Part shown: in pieces, positions 24,119 to 33,147 of the stretch | Layout: every line of letters starts with the position of its first letter | Position numbering within the stretch: the stretch's first letter is position 1 | DNA from: Sphingobacteriaceae bacterium | GTDB lineage: Bacteria; Bacteroidota; Bacteroidia; UBA7662 | Assembly: GCA_013824115.1 (NCBI GenBank) | Contig: PNNG01000008.1 | Coordinates: forward strand, 1 to 39,120 | DNA length: 39,120 nucleotides | Reading direction: 5' to 3' | The notes under the pieces: generated by a model | Database searches by the model: none | Told to the model about the DNA's origin: nothing | The model's input: only the letters and a program-made list of their open reading frames with translations | Position numbers and translations under genes: made by a program

Positions 24119-25168
24119 TTAGATGATCAGCATCGCATCGCCGTACGTAAAGAAGCGGTACTTCTCTTTGATGGCTTCGCGGTAAGCGTTCATGAGTATA
24201 TCGTGACCAGCAAAAGCCGATGCCATCATCAACAGGGTTGATTCGGGCATGTGGAAGTTGGTGATCATGGTGTTGGCAATGCTGAAATCGTAAGGGGGGA
24301 AGATGAACTTATCGGTCCAGCCGGTGATGGGCTTCAAATGCCCGTCGGCCGAAACAGCCGATTCAACAGCACGCATCGAAGTAGTGCCCACTGCACAAAC
24401 CCGTTTTCTAGCGTCAATACCCGCATTCACTACATTGCAAGCGTCTTGGCTCACTTCAAAGTTCTCACTTTCCGATTTGTGTTTGGTCAAATCTTCTACC
24501 TCTACCGGACGGAAGGCACCCAAGCCTACGTGCAAAGTGATTTCAGCGAAGTTCACGCCCAAAATCTCCAAGCGCTTCATCAATTCGCGGCTGAAGTGCA
24601 ATCCAGCTGAAGGAGCCGCCACCGCGCCAGTATGTTTGGCGTAAATGGTTTGAAAACGCTCGCGGTCTTCGGCGATCACGTCGCGACCCAAAGCACGGGG
24701 AATGGGGGTTTCGCCCAACGAATCGAGCACTTCCTTCATTTCCTCATCGGTACCATCAAACAAAAAACGGATGGTACGTCCACGCGAAGTGGTGTTGTCG
24801 ATTACTTCTGCTACCAACGCATCATTGTCGCCAAAGTAGAGTTTATTGCCCACCCTGATCTTACGCGCCGGGTCCACCAGTACATCCCACAAACGCATTT
24901 GTTTGTTGAGTTCGCGCAACAGAAAGACTTCAATTTTGGCGCCTGTTTTTTCTTTATTGCCGTACATACGGGCAGGAAAAACGCGGGTATTGTTGAATAT
25001 CATCACGTCGCCATCGCCAAAATACTGCAGTATGTCGCGGAATTGCCGGTGTTCAATGCTTCCGTCTTTGCGGTTAAGTACCATCAAGCGCGAATCGTCG
25101 CGATTGGGAAGCGGATTGGCAGCCACGAGGCTGGAGGGTAGGTCGAATTTGAACTCAGATAGTTTCAT
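24119..25168 (-). CDS. queA: S-adenosylmethionine:tRNA ribosyltransferase-isomerase
   Basis: 349 aa, standard length. It transfers and rearranges the ribosyl group of S-adenosylmethionine onto preQ1 in tRNA, making epoxyqueuosine, the penultimate queuosine step. Family blocks are all visible: [60 protein letters not shown] and [20 protein letters not shown]. It starts at an ATG with a TAnnTTTG promoter about 30 bp upstream. No queuosine partner (tgt, queG) is nearby. Firm call. Confidence 0.97.
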   Translation of the reverse strand: MKLSEFKFDLPSSLVAANPLPNRDDSRLMVLNRKDGSIEHRQFRDILQYFGDGDVMIFNNTRVFPARMYGNKEKTGAKIEVFLLRELNKQMRLWDVLVDPARKIRVGNKLYFGDNDALVAEVIDNTTSRGRTIRFLFDGTDEEMKEVLDSLGETPIPRALGRDVIAEDRERFQTIYAKHTGAVAAPSAGLHFSRELMKRLEILGVNFAEITLHVGLGAFRPVEVEDLTKHKSESENFEVSQDACNVVNAGIDARKRVCAVGTTSMRAVESAVSADGHLKPITGWTDKFIFPPYDFSIANTMITNFHMPESTLLMMASAFAGHDILMNAYREAIKEKYRFFTYGDAMLII

Positions 25169-25196
25169 GCAGATTTTTTATCTCCTTACAAGCGGG

Positions 25197-25228
25197 CAAA
25201 GATACGCTTTTAAAAAATTTAACGCCAA
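25197..25228 (-). promoter_or_regulatory. queA promoter
   Basis: Minus-strand TTG (25226-25228), 21-nt spacer, then TATCTTTG (25197-25204), a full TAnnTTTG match. Leader about 25-30 nt. Confidence 0.55.
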
Positions 25229-25244
25229 GGCTTTTGTAGTTGCC

Positions 25245-25275
25245 TTGTGGGTCTGCTAAAAAGCATTCATCTTTG
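25245..25275 (+). promoter_or_regulatory. Putative promoter of the ABC permease gene
   Basis: TTG (25245-25247), 20-nt spacer, CATCTTTG (25268-25275), one mismatch to TAnnTTTG. The box ends four nucleotides before the ATG, so the leader would be minimal. Confidence 0.4.
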
Positions 25276-25279
25276 ACAG

Positions 25280-26524
25280 ATGCTGCTGCGTTTTTTCAAA
25301 GAAGGATTTTTATTTGCTGTAGGGGCCTTGTGGTCGAACCGACTCCGAACAGTATTGTCGTTGTTAGGCATTACCATCGGTATTTTTGCGGTGATATCGG
25401 TTTTTACCTTTGTCGACTCTTGGGAAATGCGCATCCGCAGCAGCTTATCGAGCTTGGGCGACGATGTGGTGTACGTTGAAAAATGGCCCTGGCAGTTCGG
25501 TTCCGATTATCCCTGGTGGAAATACATGAGCCGTCCGGTTGCCAGCTACCGCGAATATGAATTGTTGGCCAGCCGCACTCAAAATGCACAAGCAGTAAGT
25601 ATGACCACCAACCTCAATGGTGGCGTGGCCAAAGCGGGCAAATTAAGCCTCAGCAACGCCACCGTGCGGGCCGTTTCGCATGAATATGCCGTGTTGAGGG
25701 CCATTGAGCTGCAGCAAGGCAGGTATTTTAGTCCCAGCGAATCGCAAATAGGCAGCAGGGTAGTGGTCTTAGGCGCCAAGGTGGCCGATTTGCTTTTTCC
25801 GGGTATTGAAGCCGTAGGCAAAGAGGTGTTGGTAATGGGACAAAAAATGCGGGTGGTGGGCATACTGCAGCAGGAGGGCAACAGCGCCATTGGATTGAGC
25901 ATGGACAATGAGTTCATTGTGCCCATCAACCTGGTTCGCAAGCTGCGAGGGGGCGATTTTTCGAAGTTGTATCCGCTCATCATGATTCAGCCCAAGCCGG
26001 GTGTTCCGGTGGCCGAATTGAAAGAGGAGGTGCGCGGCCATCTGCGTGCTGCACGCCGCATTCGGCCCACAGAGGAAGATAATTTTGCCTTGAACCAAAT
26101 CTCCTTCATCGCCAATCAGCTTACCCAATTGTTCAATGCCTTAACGGTAATTGGCTGGTTGGTAGGAGGATTTTCGATTTTGGTGGGTGGCTTTGGCATT
26201 GCCAACATCATGTTTGTATCGGTTTACGAGCGTACGAGCCAAATTGGCATTCAAAAAGCGCTGGGGGCGAAGAGCTATTTTATCCTGCTCCAATTCCTCA
26301 TCGAGTCGGTAGTATTGAGTGTAATGGGTGGCACCTTAGGCCTTATTGTGGTATACATCTTGACTTTGGTAGCCACACATGCCTTCGATACGGAGCTCAC
26401 TCTTACTTTGGCCAATATTCTGCTGGCTTTAAGCGTATCGGTAATCATAGGAGTAATTGCAGGAATTCTACCAGCCTCTCGCGCGGCACGCATGGATCCA
26501 GTAGAGGCCATTCGGTTTAATTAA
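25280..26524 (+). CDS. MacB/LolC-type ABC transporter permease
   Basis: 414 aa. Four membrane helices: one near residues 25-47 (RTVLSLLGITIGIFAVISVF), then a large periplasmic MacB-PCD domain (about 55-280), then three helices in the C-terminal FtsX domain (about 290-405) with the ALGAKSYFILLQFLIESV block. Family members are mechanotransmitters for lipoprotein release, antibiotic or peptide export. It has no fused ATPase domain, so it needs a separate ATPase, perhaps the one at 21380. The last four bases overlap the stop of the convergent trkH gene. Confidence 0.93.
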   Translation: MLLRFFKEGFLFAVGALWSNRLRTVLSLLGITIGIFAVISVFTFVDSWEMRIRSSLSSLGDDVVYVEKWPWQFGSDYPWWKYMSRPVASYREYELLASRTQNAQAVSMTTNLNGGVAKAGKLSLSNATVRAVSHEYAVLRAIELQQGRYFSPSESQIGSRVVVLGAKVADLLFPGIEAVGKEVLVMGQKMRVVGILQQEGNSAIGLSMDNEFIVPINLVRKLRGGDFSKLYPLIMIQPKPGVPVAELKEEVRGHLRAARRIRPTEEDNFALNQISFIANQLTQLFNALTVIGWLVGGFSILVGGFGIANIMFVSVYERTSQIGIQKALGAKSYFILLQFLIESVVLSVMGGTLGLIVVYILTLVATHAFDTELTLTLANILLALSVSVIIGVIAGILPASRAARMDPVEAIRFN

Positions 26525-28332
26525 CCTACCAAAATGTGTGCTTTGGGGTAGCGGTAGCTGGTTGTTTCCACCCGCGAGGCCAATGCAAAGGCCAGTGTAA
26601 GGGTGCCAATACGGCCAATGTACATCGAAGAAATGAGCACAATTTTGCTCGCTGTCGACAAGTCCGCTGTAATGCCTCTGCTCAAACCTACGGTACAAAA
26701 GGCCGATACTTGCTCAAAAACCAAATCTAGCACATTCATTTTGGGCTCAAAATAGGCGAGCAGGAAAGTACCCACCAAGATGTAGGTGGCCGAGAATATA
26801 AAAATGGTGAAGGCCTTGTTCAACAAGTCGAAAGAGATAGAACGGCTGCCCAATTCCAGGCTTTTTTTACCCCTGATGGTGGTGATTACTGCCAAGAAAA
26901 TAAGCACAAAGGTGCTTGTTTTGATGCCACCGCCTGTAGAACCCGAAGAGGCCCCAATGAACATCAAAAAGATGAACAGAATCGCCGTGGGCACACTGAG
27001 GGCACTGATATCAACCGTATTGAAGCCAGCAGTACGGGTAGTAACCGACTGAAAAAACGCAGTAACCCAGCTTCCCAGGCCATCGGTTTGACTGAGTGTG
27101 TGATTGGCTTCGGTAACTTTGAATACCAGCGTGCCAAAAACAATAAGTGCTAGCGACGCCCACACCGCAATACGGGTAGATAACTTCCATTTTTTCCAAG
27201 GCGCTTCGAGGCGCACCCTGATGTTTCTGATGCTAAAAATATCGCGCATGGCGGGAAAACCGAGGCTGCCGAAAATAATGAGCACCGCAATCACCAAATG
27301 GGTGAGGTACGCATTCCTTACCCAATCTTCGTACAAACCGTTTGTAAAGAGCGAAAAGCCAGCGTTACAAAAAGCACTGATGCTGTGGAAAACCGATTGG
27401 AAGATGAGTTCTCCTTTATCGTCGAGAAAGGGCGTGTTGGCATCCCAAAGAATGTAAATCAAAAAGGCACCAATCGATTCAATCAAGAGGGTAAACAGCA
27501 CGATTTGCGCCAACATACCCTTGGCGTTGAACAAACTTTCTTCAGCCATAAAGTCGCGTATCATGGCTTGATGGCTGATTCCTACTCCTTTTTTGAGGAA
27601 AAGCGCAAAAAAGGTCGCAAAAGTGAGTATGCCTATCCCCCCCAATTGGATGAGGGCCAAAATCACTACCTGTCCCTTGAAGGTGAAATAAGTAGCTGTA
27701 TCCACCACAATCAATCCGGTTACGCACGATGCACTCACACTTGTAAACAAAGCATCGATAAAGGGCATGCCGCCTTGATGGGTGGTCATTTCAGGAAGCA
27801 TGAGCAGTCCGGTACCAGCCAAAATGAGTGCTAAGAAGGAATAGATAAAAGTAGTTGCCGGTTTCAGCCGGATGCGGGTAATGCCAGTACTTACTTTGGT
27901 GATTTCCAAACCTACCAATAGTAGCAAGTAAGCTTGTATGGATAGAATGTATAGCGGTGTGAAATTTTCTATATCCAGTCGCAGAAATAGGTTTTCTACC
28001 GCATTGAAGCCAAAAACAAAAACGCTGAATATGTCAATCAGCAACAGCAAAATGAGGAATCCTTCAAATAGTGTGGAACGCAGGTATTGCCAAGGCTGCA
28101 GTGAAACACCTACACGAATGACATAGCTGGCCACAAAAAAACCGAAAATTCCCTTGGTGATGGTGAGCAACTGCTTCGATGTGGCAGCAGCATGCGGGAA
28201 TCCATAGTAATAAATAAACAATGCCAATGCCAGGATGCTGGCCAAAACCCGCAACCAACGCAATACCCTCAGCACCTGGTCTTTGTGCTGATATAAAAAG
28301 AGTAACCAGTTTTCCCGTGAAAGGAATTTCAC
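26521..28332 (-). CDS. TrkH/KtrB-type potassium transporter subunit
   Basis: 603 aa. Potassium-uptake channel-like membrane subunit. The four P-loop repeats are recognisable by their filter glycines: ASCVTGL, AFCNAGFS, TRTAGFN and AFCTVGLS. The N-terminus carries an extra ~120-150 residues with several helices before the first repeat, as in longer Bacteroidota members (E. coli TrkH is about 480 aa). The cytosolic TrkA/KtrA partner is not in the window. It starts at a GTG one base after the hldA stop, so translational coupling is likely. Convergent with the ABC permease, with the last four bases shared. Confidence 0.94.
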   Translation of the reverse strand: MKFLSRENWLLFLYQHKDQVLRVLRWLRVLASILALALFIYYYGFPHAAATSKQLLTITKGIFGFFVASYVIRVGVSLQPWQYLRSTLFEGFLILLLLIDIFSVFVFGFNAVENLFLRLDIENFTPLYILSIQAYLLLLVGLEITKVSTGITRIRLKPATTFIYSFLALILAGTGLLMLPEMTTHQGGMPFIDALFTSVSASCVTGLIVVDTATYFTFKGQVVILALIQLGGIGILTFATFFALFLKKGVGISHQAMIRDFMAEESLFNAKGMLAQIVLFTLLIESIGAFLIYILWDANTPFLDDKGELIFQSVFHSISAFCNAGFSLFTNGLYEDWVRNAYLTHLVIAVLIIFGSLGFPAMRDIFSIRNIRVRLEAPWKKWKLSTRIAVWASLALIVFGTLVFKVTEANHTLSQTDGLGSWVTAFFQSVTTRTAGFNTVDISALSVPTAILFIFLMFIGASSGSTGGGIKTSTFVLIFLAVITTIRGKKSLELGSRSISFDLLNKAFTIFIFSATYILVGTFLLAYFEPKMNVLDLVFEQVSAFCTVGLSRGITADLSTASKIVLISSMYIGRIGTLTLAFALASRVETTSYRYPKAHILVG

Positions 28333-28333
28333 T

Positions 28334-29323
28334 TTATTCGGCGTTTTTCAGTGCTTCGGCCAGCAATTTATCGCTTTTAATCGGAACTACACCCAAATGT
28401 TCGCAAACCAAACCGCCGGCGAGGTTGGCAAGCGAAGCCAAGGTGTTTAAGGGCAAACGTGCAGCAAGCGCACAGCCTGCCACCGCAATCACCGTATCAC
28501 CTGCACCCGAAACATCGGCAATGCTTCTCACATGAGCAGGCAGATGGCCTTTTTCATTGAAAGAGCTGTATAGTACCCCCGCCTCGGAAAGAGTAAGAAG
28601 CACAGCCTCAGGCTGTAAGCGCGATTCAAGTTGCTTTACGGCTTTTTCTATGCCTATCATGTCGTCCTTGTGCAAACTCCACCCAAAAGCGTCACCCAAC
28701 TCCTTTAAATTGGGTTTAAACAAACTGCTGCCTTCGTAGGAAAAGAAATTCTTTTTTTTAGGGTCAATGGCCGTGGGAATACCCCGCTGTTTGCATAATG
28801 CCATCAATACATCTATGTTGGCAGCGTGTAAAACACCTTTGTCGTAATCCTGAAAAATAACGGCATGGGCTCCGGATAGGGCACTAGTAAAGGCGGACAA
28901 CAAGGCTTTGCTTTCTTGCTCGCTGGCATCTGAAGTGCTTTCGTCATCAATACGCAATAACTGTCTGTTGCCACTCATGATACGCGTTTTAATGGTAGTA
29001 GGGCGCTCAGCAGTGCCAACCAAACCATGGGTACTTACTCCTTCTGAGTGCAATAACTGTTCAAGTTCTCTACCAGCAGCATCGTTCCCTACCAAACTCA
29101 CCAGTGTTACTTGAACACCCATAGCCGCTAAATTCAAGGCAACGTTTGCAGCTCCACCCGCTCGATTTTCGGTACGCTTGATTTGCACCACCGGTACCGG
29201 AGCCTCGGGCGACATCCTGTCGGAATATCCCCAGGCATAAGCGTCAACCATGACATCGCCAATGACCACCAATTTTAGATGTGGCAGCTGGTCAAAAAAA
29301 TGCTGTATTTCGTGCTGCGTCAT
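28334..29323 (-). CDS. hldA: D-glycero-beta-D-manno-heptose-7-phosphate kinase (RfaE domain I type)
   Basis: 329 aa PfkB/ribokinase-fold sugar kinase. It matches the kinase half of HldE: VVIGDVMVDAYAWG at the start, the SPEAPVPVV and RAGGAANVALNLA sugar-binding blocks, AIDPKKKNFFSYEG, KPNLKEL and the catalytic ADVSGAGDTV with its essential Asp. It would phosphorylate heptose-7-phosphate for LPS inner-core ADP-heptose. The cytidylyltransferase domain is absent, so that step must be on a separate gene. Start overlaps the aspC stop by one base (TAATG). The substrate is inferred from family; other PfkB kinases are possible but less likely. Confidence 0.88.
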   Translation of the reverse strand: MTQHEIQHFFDQLPHLKLVVIGDVMVDAYAWGYSDRMSPEAPVPVVQIKRTENRAGGAANVALNLAAMGVQVTLVSLVGNDAAGRELEQLLHSEGVSTHGLVGTAERPTTIKTRIMSGNRQLLRIDDESTSDASEQESKALLSAFTSALSGAHAVIFQDYDKGVLHAANIDVLMALCKQRGIPTAIDPKKKNFFSYEGSSLFKPNLKELGDAFGWSLHKDDMIGIEKAVKQLESRLQPEAVLLTLSEAGVLYSSFNEKGHLPAHVRSIADVSGAGDTVIAVAGCALAARLPLNTLASLANLAGGLVCEHLGVVPIKSDKLLAEALKNAE

Positions 29324-30516
29324 TATTTCAAAAGCGCTAAAGCGCGTGCCATACGGTCCATGGCAACATTCAATTTTTCATCGCTGGTGGCGTACGATAG
29401 CCTGATACAATGGGGTGCTCCAAAGGCTTCACCCGTTACTACTGCCACGTGGGCTTCGTTGAGAAGGAAGGTCGCCAAATCATCAGCATTCTTGATGTGA
29501 AACTCACCATGACTTTTGCCAAAAAATCCACTCACTTCCGGAAAAACGTAAAACGCTCCATCGGGCTCGTTGCAAATGAGTCCGGGTATGGCCCGTAACT
29601 TACCTAAAACCAAACCCCTTCGTCGCTTAAAGGCGGCAGTCATAGCACGGCTAGGTGCTAAATCACCAGTTAATGCAGCTATGGCAGCCCTTTGGGTGAT
29701 ACTACAGGTGGCGCTGGTGAATTGGCCTTGCAGCTTTACACATGCCTGGGCAATGGCCAAAGGAGCGGCAATGTAGCCAAAACGCCAGCCGGTCATGGCA
29801 AAGCCTTTCGATAAGCCGTTTACAACCACGGTACGCTCTTGCATTTGGCCAATGGAGGCAATGCTTTCGTGTTTGCCGTTGAAGTTGATGTATTCGTAAA
29901 TCTCGTCGGAGATAACCGTAATGTGCGGATGCCGTTCGAAAACTGTTGCCAAAGCTTCCAATTCGGCCTTGTTGTACACCGTGCCAGTGGGATTACAAGG
30001 CGAAGAAAAAATAAATGCCTTGGTTTTAGGGCCAATGGCGGCTTCTAACTGTGCAGGGGTGATTTTAAAATCGGCTTGCACTCCAGCTTGAATCAAAACC
30101 GGAGTGGCTTCGGCGAGTTGAATCATGCTTAGGTAACTTACCCAATAGGGGGTAGGCACTATGATTTCATCACCTGGATTGAGAATGCATAAAAGCACAT
30201 TGATGATCGATTGCTTGGCACCTGTGCTTGTTACGATTTGCTCGGGGGTGTAGATCAACCCGTTGTCGCGCTTGAGCTTTTCTACAATGGCGGCTCGGGT
30301 ATCGGCATAACCTGCTACAGGCGTGTAGAATGAATAATCGGAGTCAATGGCTGCTTTTGCAGCTTCCTTTACGTGGGTGGGAGTAGCAAAATCGGGCTCT
30401 CCCAAGCTCAGGTTGATCACATCAATGCCCTTGGCAGCCAGTTCCCTGCTGCGGGCAGCCATCGCAAGTGTTTGCGATTCAGTTAGTTCTGTAATTCTTT
30501 TTGCCAGTACGTCCAT
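29323..30516 (-). CDS. Aspartate aminotransferase-type PLP enzyme
   Basis: 397 aa from the ATG at 30516; a longer frame to 30600 adds a tail without homology-like features. Class I fold-type I aminotransferase: GIDVINLSLGEPDF near the start, TGAKQSI and FSSPCNPTGTVY blocks, SDEIYEYINF, the PLP lysine Lys237 in LSKGFAMTGWR, and the C-terminal CIRLSYATSDE arginine motif. It is closest to the bacterial 1-gamma aspartate/prephenate-type aminotransferases; exact substrate is not certain. It lies between a DUF423 gene and hldA in one operon. Confidence 0.93.
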   Translation of the reverse strand: MDVLAKRITELTESQTLAMAARSRELAAKGIDVINLSLGEPDFATPTHVKEAAKAAIDSDYSFYTPVAGYADTRAAIVEKLKRDNGLIYTPEQIVTSTGAKQSIINVLLCILNPGDEIIVPTPYWVSYLSMIQLAEATPVLIQAGVQADFKITPAQLEAAIGPKTKAFIFSSPCNPTGTVYNKAELEALATVFERHPHITVISDEIYEYINFNGKHESIASIGQMQERTVVVNGLSKGFAMTGWRFGYIAAPLAIAQACVKLQGQFTSATCSITQRAAIAALTGDLAPSRAMTAAFKRRRGLVLGKLRAIPGLICNEPDGAFYVFPEVSGFFGKSHGEFHIKNADDLATFLLNEAHVAVVTGEAFGAPHCIRLSYATSDEKLNVAMDRMARALALLK

Positions 30517-30553
30517 GTAGCGCCTTGTGAAGAGTGCCGAAATTAGGGATTTA

Positions 30554-30934
30554 TCAATTTGCAAGCTTCGATTTTTCGGATTCCGCAACGAATAAATCAC
30601 GGGCCGTCCACAGCCAAGCCACTATGAGCAGGAGTCCGCCCAAGGGAGTTATTGGACCCAGCCAAGCTACCTTAAAGCCATGTAGCAACTGTGTGCTCAA
30701 TAGAAACAGAGAGCCGCTGAAGGCAAGTTGTCCGGTCAACAACAAACGTGCAGGCCATTTGCCTAGCGATATGCTCAACGCGGCCACCGATTGTAGAAGC
30801 CAATAAAAGACGCTTGTTTCATAGGCCGAAAAGCTATTTTCTGGCAAAATGGGCTTGAGTCCATGTGCCCCAAATGCACCCAGGATGATGCCGATGGCGA
30901 GGCCTAAGGCGGCGATGCTCTTTTGTATTTTCAT
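30554..30934 (-). CDS. DUF423 small membrane protein
   Basis: 126 aa from the ATG at 30934 (an ATG five codons earlier is possible). Four membrane helices; the LGLAIGIILGAFGAHGLK opening and the LGPITPLGGLLLIVAWL ending are diagnostic of DUF423 (YgdD-like). The function is unestablished. It is the first gene of the DUF423-aspC-hldA-trkH operon, with 37 bp to aspC. No clear promoter was seen upstream. Confidence 0.9.
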   Translation of the reverse strand: MKIQKSIAALGLAIGIILGAFGAHGLKPILPENSFSAYETSVFYWLLQSVAALSISLGKWPARLLLTGQLAFSGSLFLLSTQLLHGFKVAWLGPITPLGGLLLIVAWLWTARDLFVAESEKSKLAN

Positions 30935-30974
30935 CAATTTTATTATCATTAGTCCGCTAAATTCTCGGGCTTTC

Positions 30975-31006
30975 TTTGGTGAGGTGGCCTCAAATGGCTA
31001 TGTTTA
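30975..31006 (+). promoter_or_regulatory. Promoter of the lipoprotein-DUF5723 operon
   Basis: TTTG (30975-30978), 20-nt spacer, TATGTTTA (30999-31006), one mismatch to TAnnTTTG. Leader about 25 nt to the ATG at 31035. Confidence 0.5.
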
Positions 31007-31034
31007 CAACGCGAATTTACGTCAAACTAAGCTT

Positions 31035-33134
31035 ATGCAGTTTACATCACACCAACGTTTGTGGTCGGTGGGGTGCCTTTTGGTTGCAAGTATGCTCCTT
31101 ACAGGTTGCCTCAAAGACAAATACAATCCAGCCAAATTCAGAAAGCCCAATTGGGAGCCCGGCATTGGTATTCCTTTGGCAACCTTCAATATTAGCTTGG
31201 CCAATATCCTCAAAAACGATTCAACACTTACCATCGACAGCTTGGATAAGTCGGTGCGCGTGGTTTTTAGAAACGACACTTTGGCAGAACAGAGTGTAGG
31301 CGATATCCTCGAAATTCCATCACAAGACCCTACCTCCACCACCCTCAAATTAGGGGTAGTTGGCATCGATGATTTTGGCAGCTCTCAAACCGTTTTACTC
31401 AGTTCATTGCTCAACAACCTCGACCCAGTGACAGGAAATGCCATTAACCAAGGCATTGCATTGGGTATTCCAACCCCCTTCCCACCTATTCCAACTCAGG
31501 CAGGAGGTAATTACACTTTGCCAAGCATCAGCGCCTTCTCTCAAGTAACTTTTTCGGAAGGCTCTTTGAATTTTACATTGAACAATGGCTACCCAACTAC
31601 CCTAGACTCGGTAGTAATGGAATTGAGGAATGTAGGTTCGCCCACCGCCTTGGGTATTGCGCGTTTTGGAAACGTATTGCCCGGCACCCAGCAAATCAAG
31701 TCCATCAACTTGGCTGGACAAACCATGAGCAACAACCTCACCTTCAATATCACCAAAATTTCATCGGCAGGTACCGGCACAACCACCGTACTTATCCAGG
31801 GGACTCAGGCGCTGAGCTTTAGTATTACGGGCGATTCGCTGAAGGTGGTGAACGGCATTGTAAAGCTGCCATCGCAAGATTTCAGTGCAGATACCACTCG
31901 GGTAGATTTCGCAACGGGTGGAAATGAAGAGTTGTATGGTATTGATCTCAGCTCAGGAAATATCAATTTCTCATTCAGTTCTACCATTGCCGAGCCTATT
32001 GAGGTACGCATCAGCCTGCCCTCTATTTCAGTGGGAGGTACACCTGTAACGAGTGTAATTAATATTCCGCCAAACACTCCAGTGAGTCAAAACATTAATT
32101 TGGCCGGAGGCACCATCGACTTAACCACCGACGCCCAACAGGCATTTAATATCATTCCGGTAATTGTGCAAGCTTCATTGGTGAGTTCGAATACGCTTCA
32201 GCCCATCGATTCTTCCAATGGCCTCACGGTAACCTACGGTTTCGGGAACATCGCTTTCGATAATGTGAGAGGTTATTTCGGCCAAAAGAACATCCAAATT
32301 GAAGAGTCTACCCTCGATTTAAATTTGGGTTTCCTCAAAGATTTGGGAGGTAGCATATTTTTGGCAAATCCCAAAATCGACCTGAATATTGTGAATTCAA
32401 TTGGAGCGCCCATTCGGTTAACGCTCAATATGGTGGGCAAAACCAAAACGGGTCAAAGTGAATCGCTCAATGCACCTGCTCAATTAATGCCATATCCCAC
32501 AGTACAAGGTACGTCGGCAAGTGGGGCACTGACTTATAACCGAAACAATTCGCGCTTGCCATTTTTGCTCAGTCTACCCCCCGATACCCTTACCACCAGT
32601 GGTTTGATTGTGCTGAATCCGAATGGTAACCAAGGGCCTAATTTTATCAGCAATACTAGCAGCATAAAAATCGGAATGGAAGCTGACTTGCCCTTCGAGC
32701 TGAGTGCCTCCGATATTGGGTTTGGCGATACTTCTGATTTCGATGGAGCCGTTTTTGAAGGATTGGTAAGAGCAAAACTGCGCTTTAAAAGTGTAAATGA
32801 GTTTCCATTTGATATGGTAATGCAAGTAACCTTCCTCGATTCGGTGGATGCTCCCTTGGACAGTGCCAGCGCACCCTTGGTGCTTTCGGGTTTGGTAGAT
32901 GCGAATGGGCGCGTGTTTGCTCCTTCCAATGGAATTTCAGAATTGGAACTTAGTCCGAGTGCCATTGCCAAAGCCGCAAGGGCCAAAAAAATGATCATCA
33001 AATTACGAATGAGCACTTCTTCTTTGCCTAATGGCGATAGGCAAGTGGTGAAAATTTACACCGATTACAAATTGCGCATGACAGTAGGTGTGGAAGTGGT
33101 TGCGCGCGTGGGCGATTTGTTGGGTGGTAATTAA
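31035..33134 (+). CDS. Large surface lipoprotein with internal duplication, unknown function
   Basis: 699 aa from the ATG at 31035; an upstream frame to 30849 lies in antisense to DUF423 and is rejected. The signal peptide ends in the lipobox LLTGC (Cys25), then LKDKYN. The body is beta-rich with no Cys, many Ser/Thr/Asn and no recognisable enzyme motif. Two stretches, about 173-276 and 305-411, align by pattern: an S-x-N-F-[TS]-[LF] strand, an INLAG(Q/G)T element and a final L-x-V strand, suggesting tandem beta-sandwich domains. The C-terminus (KIYTDYKLRMTVGVEV) has several strands. The DUF5723 barrel starts 13 bp later; the two are probably partners at the outer membrane. I do not recognise the family with certainty. 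Confidence 0.85.
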   Translation: MQFTSHQRLWSVGCLLVASMLLTGCLKDKYNPAKFRKPNWEPGIGIPLATFNISLANILKNDSTLTIDSLDKSVRVVFRNDTLAEQSVGDILEIPSQDPTSTTLKLGVVGIDDFGSSQTVLLSSLLNNLDPVTGNAINQGIALGIPTPFPPIPTQAGGNYTLPSISAFSQVTFSEGSLNFTLNNGYPTTLDSVVMELRNVGSPTALGIARFGNVLPGTQQIKSINLAGQTMSNNLTFNITKISSAGTGTTTVLIQGTQALSFSITGDSLKVVNGIVKLPSQDFSADTTRVDFATGGNEELYGIDLSSGNINFSFSSTIAEPIEVRISLPSISVGGTPVTSVINIPPNTPVSQNINLAGGTIDLTTDAQQAFNIIPVIVQASLVSSNTLQPIDSSNGLTVTYGFGNIAFDNVRGYFGQKNIQIEESTLDLNLGFLKDLGGSIFLANPKIDLNIVNSIGAPIRLTLNMVGKTKTGQSESLNAPAQLMPYPTVQGTSASGALTYNRNNSRLPFLLSLPPDTLTTSGLIVLNPNGNQGPNFISNTSSIKIGMEADLPFELSASDIGFGDTSDFDGAVFEGLVRAKLRFKSVNEFPFDMVMQVTFLDSVDAPLDSASAPLVLSGLVDANGRVFAPSNGISELELSPSAIAKAARAKKMIIKLRMSTSSLPNGDRQVVKIYTDYKLRMTVGVEVVARVGDLLGGN

Positions 33135-33147
33135 TGAATTTGAACCT

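Noticed and set aside
30849-31034. N-terminal extension of the large lipoprotein
   Set aside because: It is antisense to DUF423, lies before the predicted promoter and would bury the signal peptide and lipobox.
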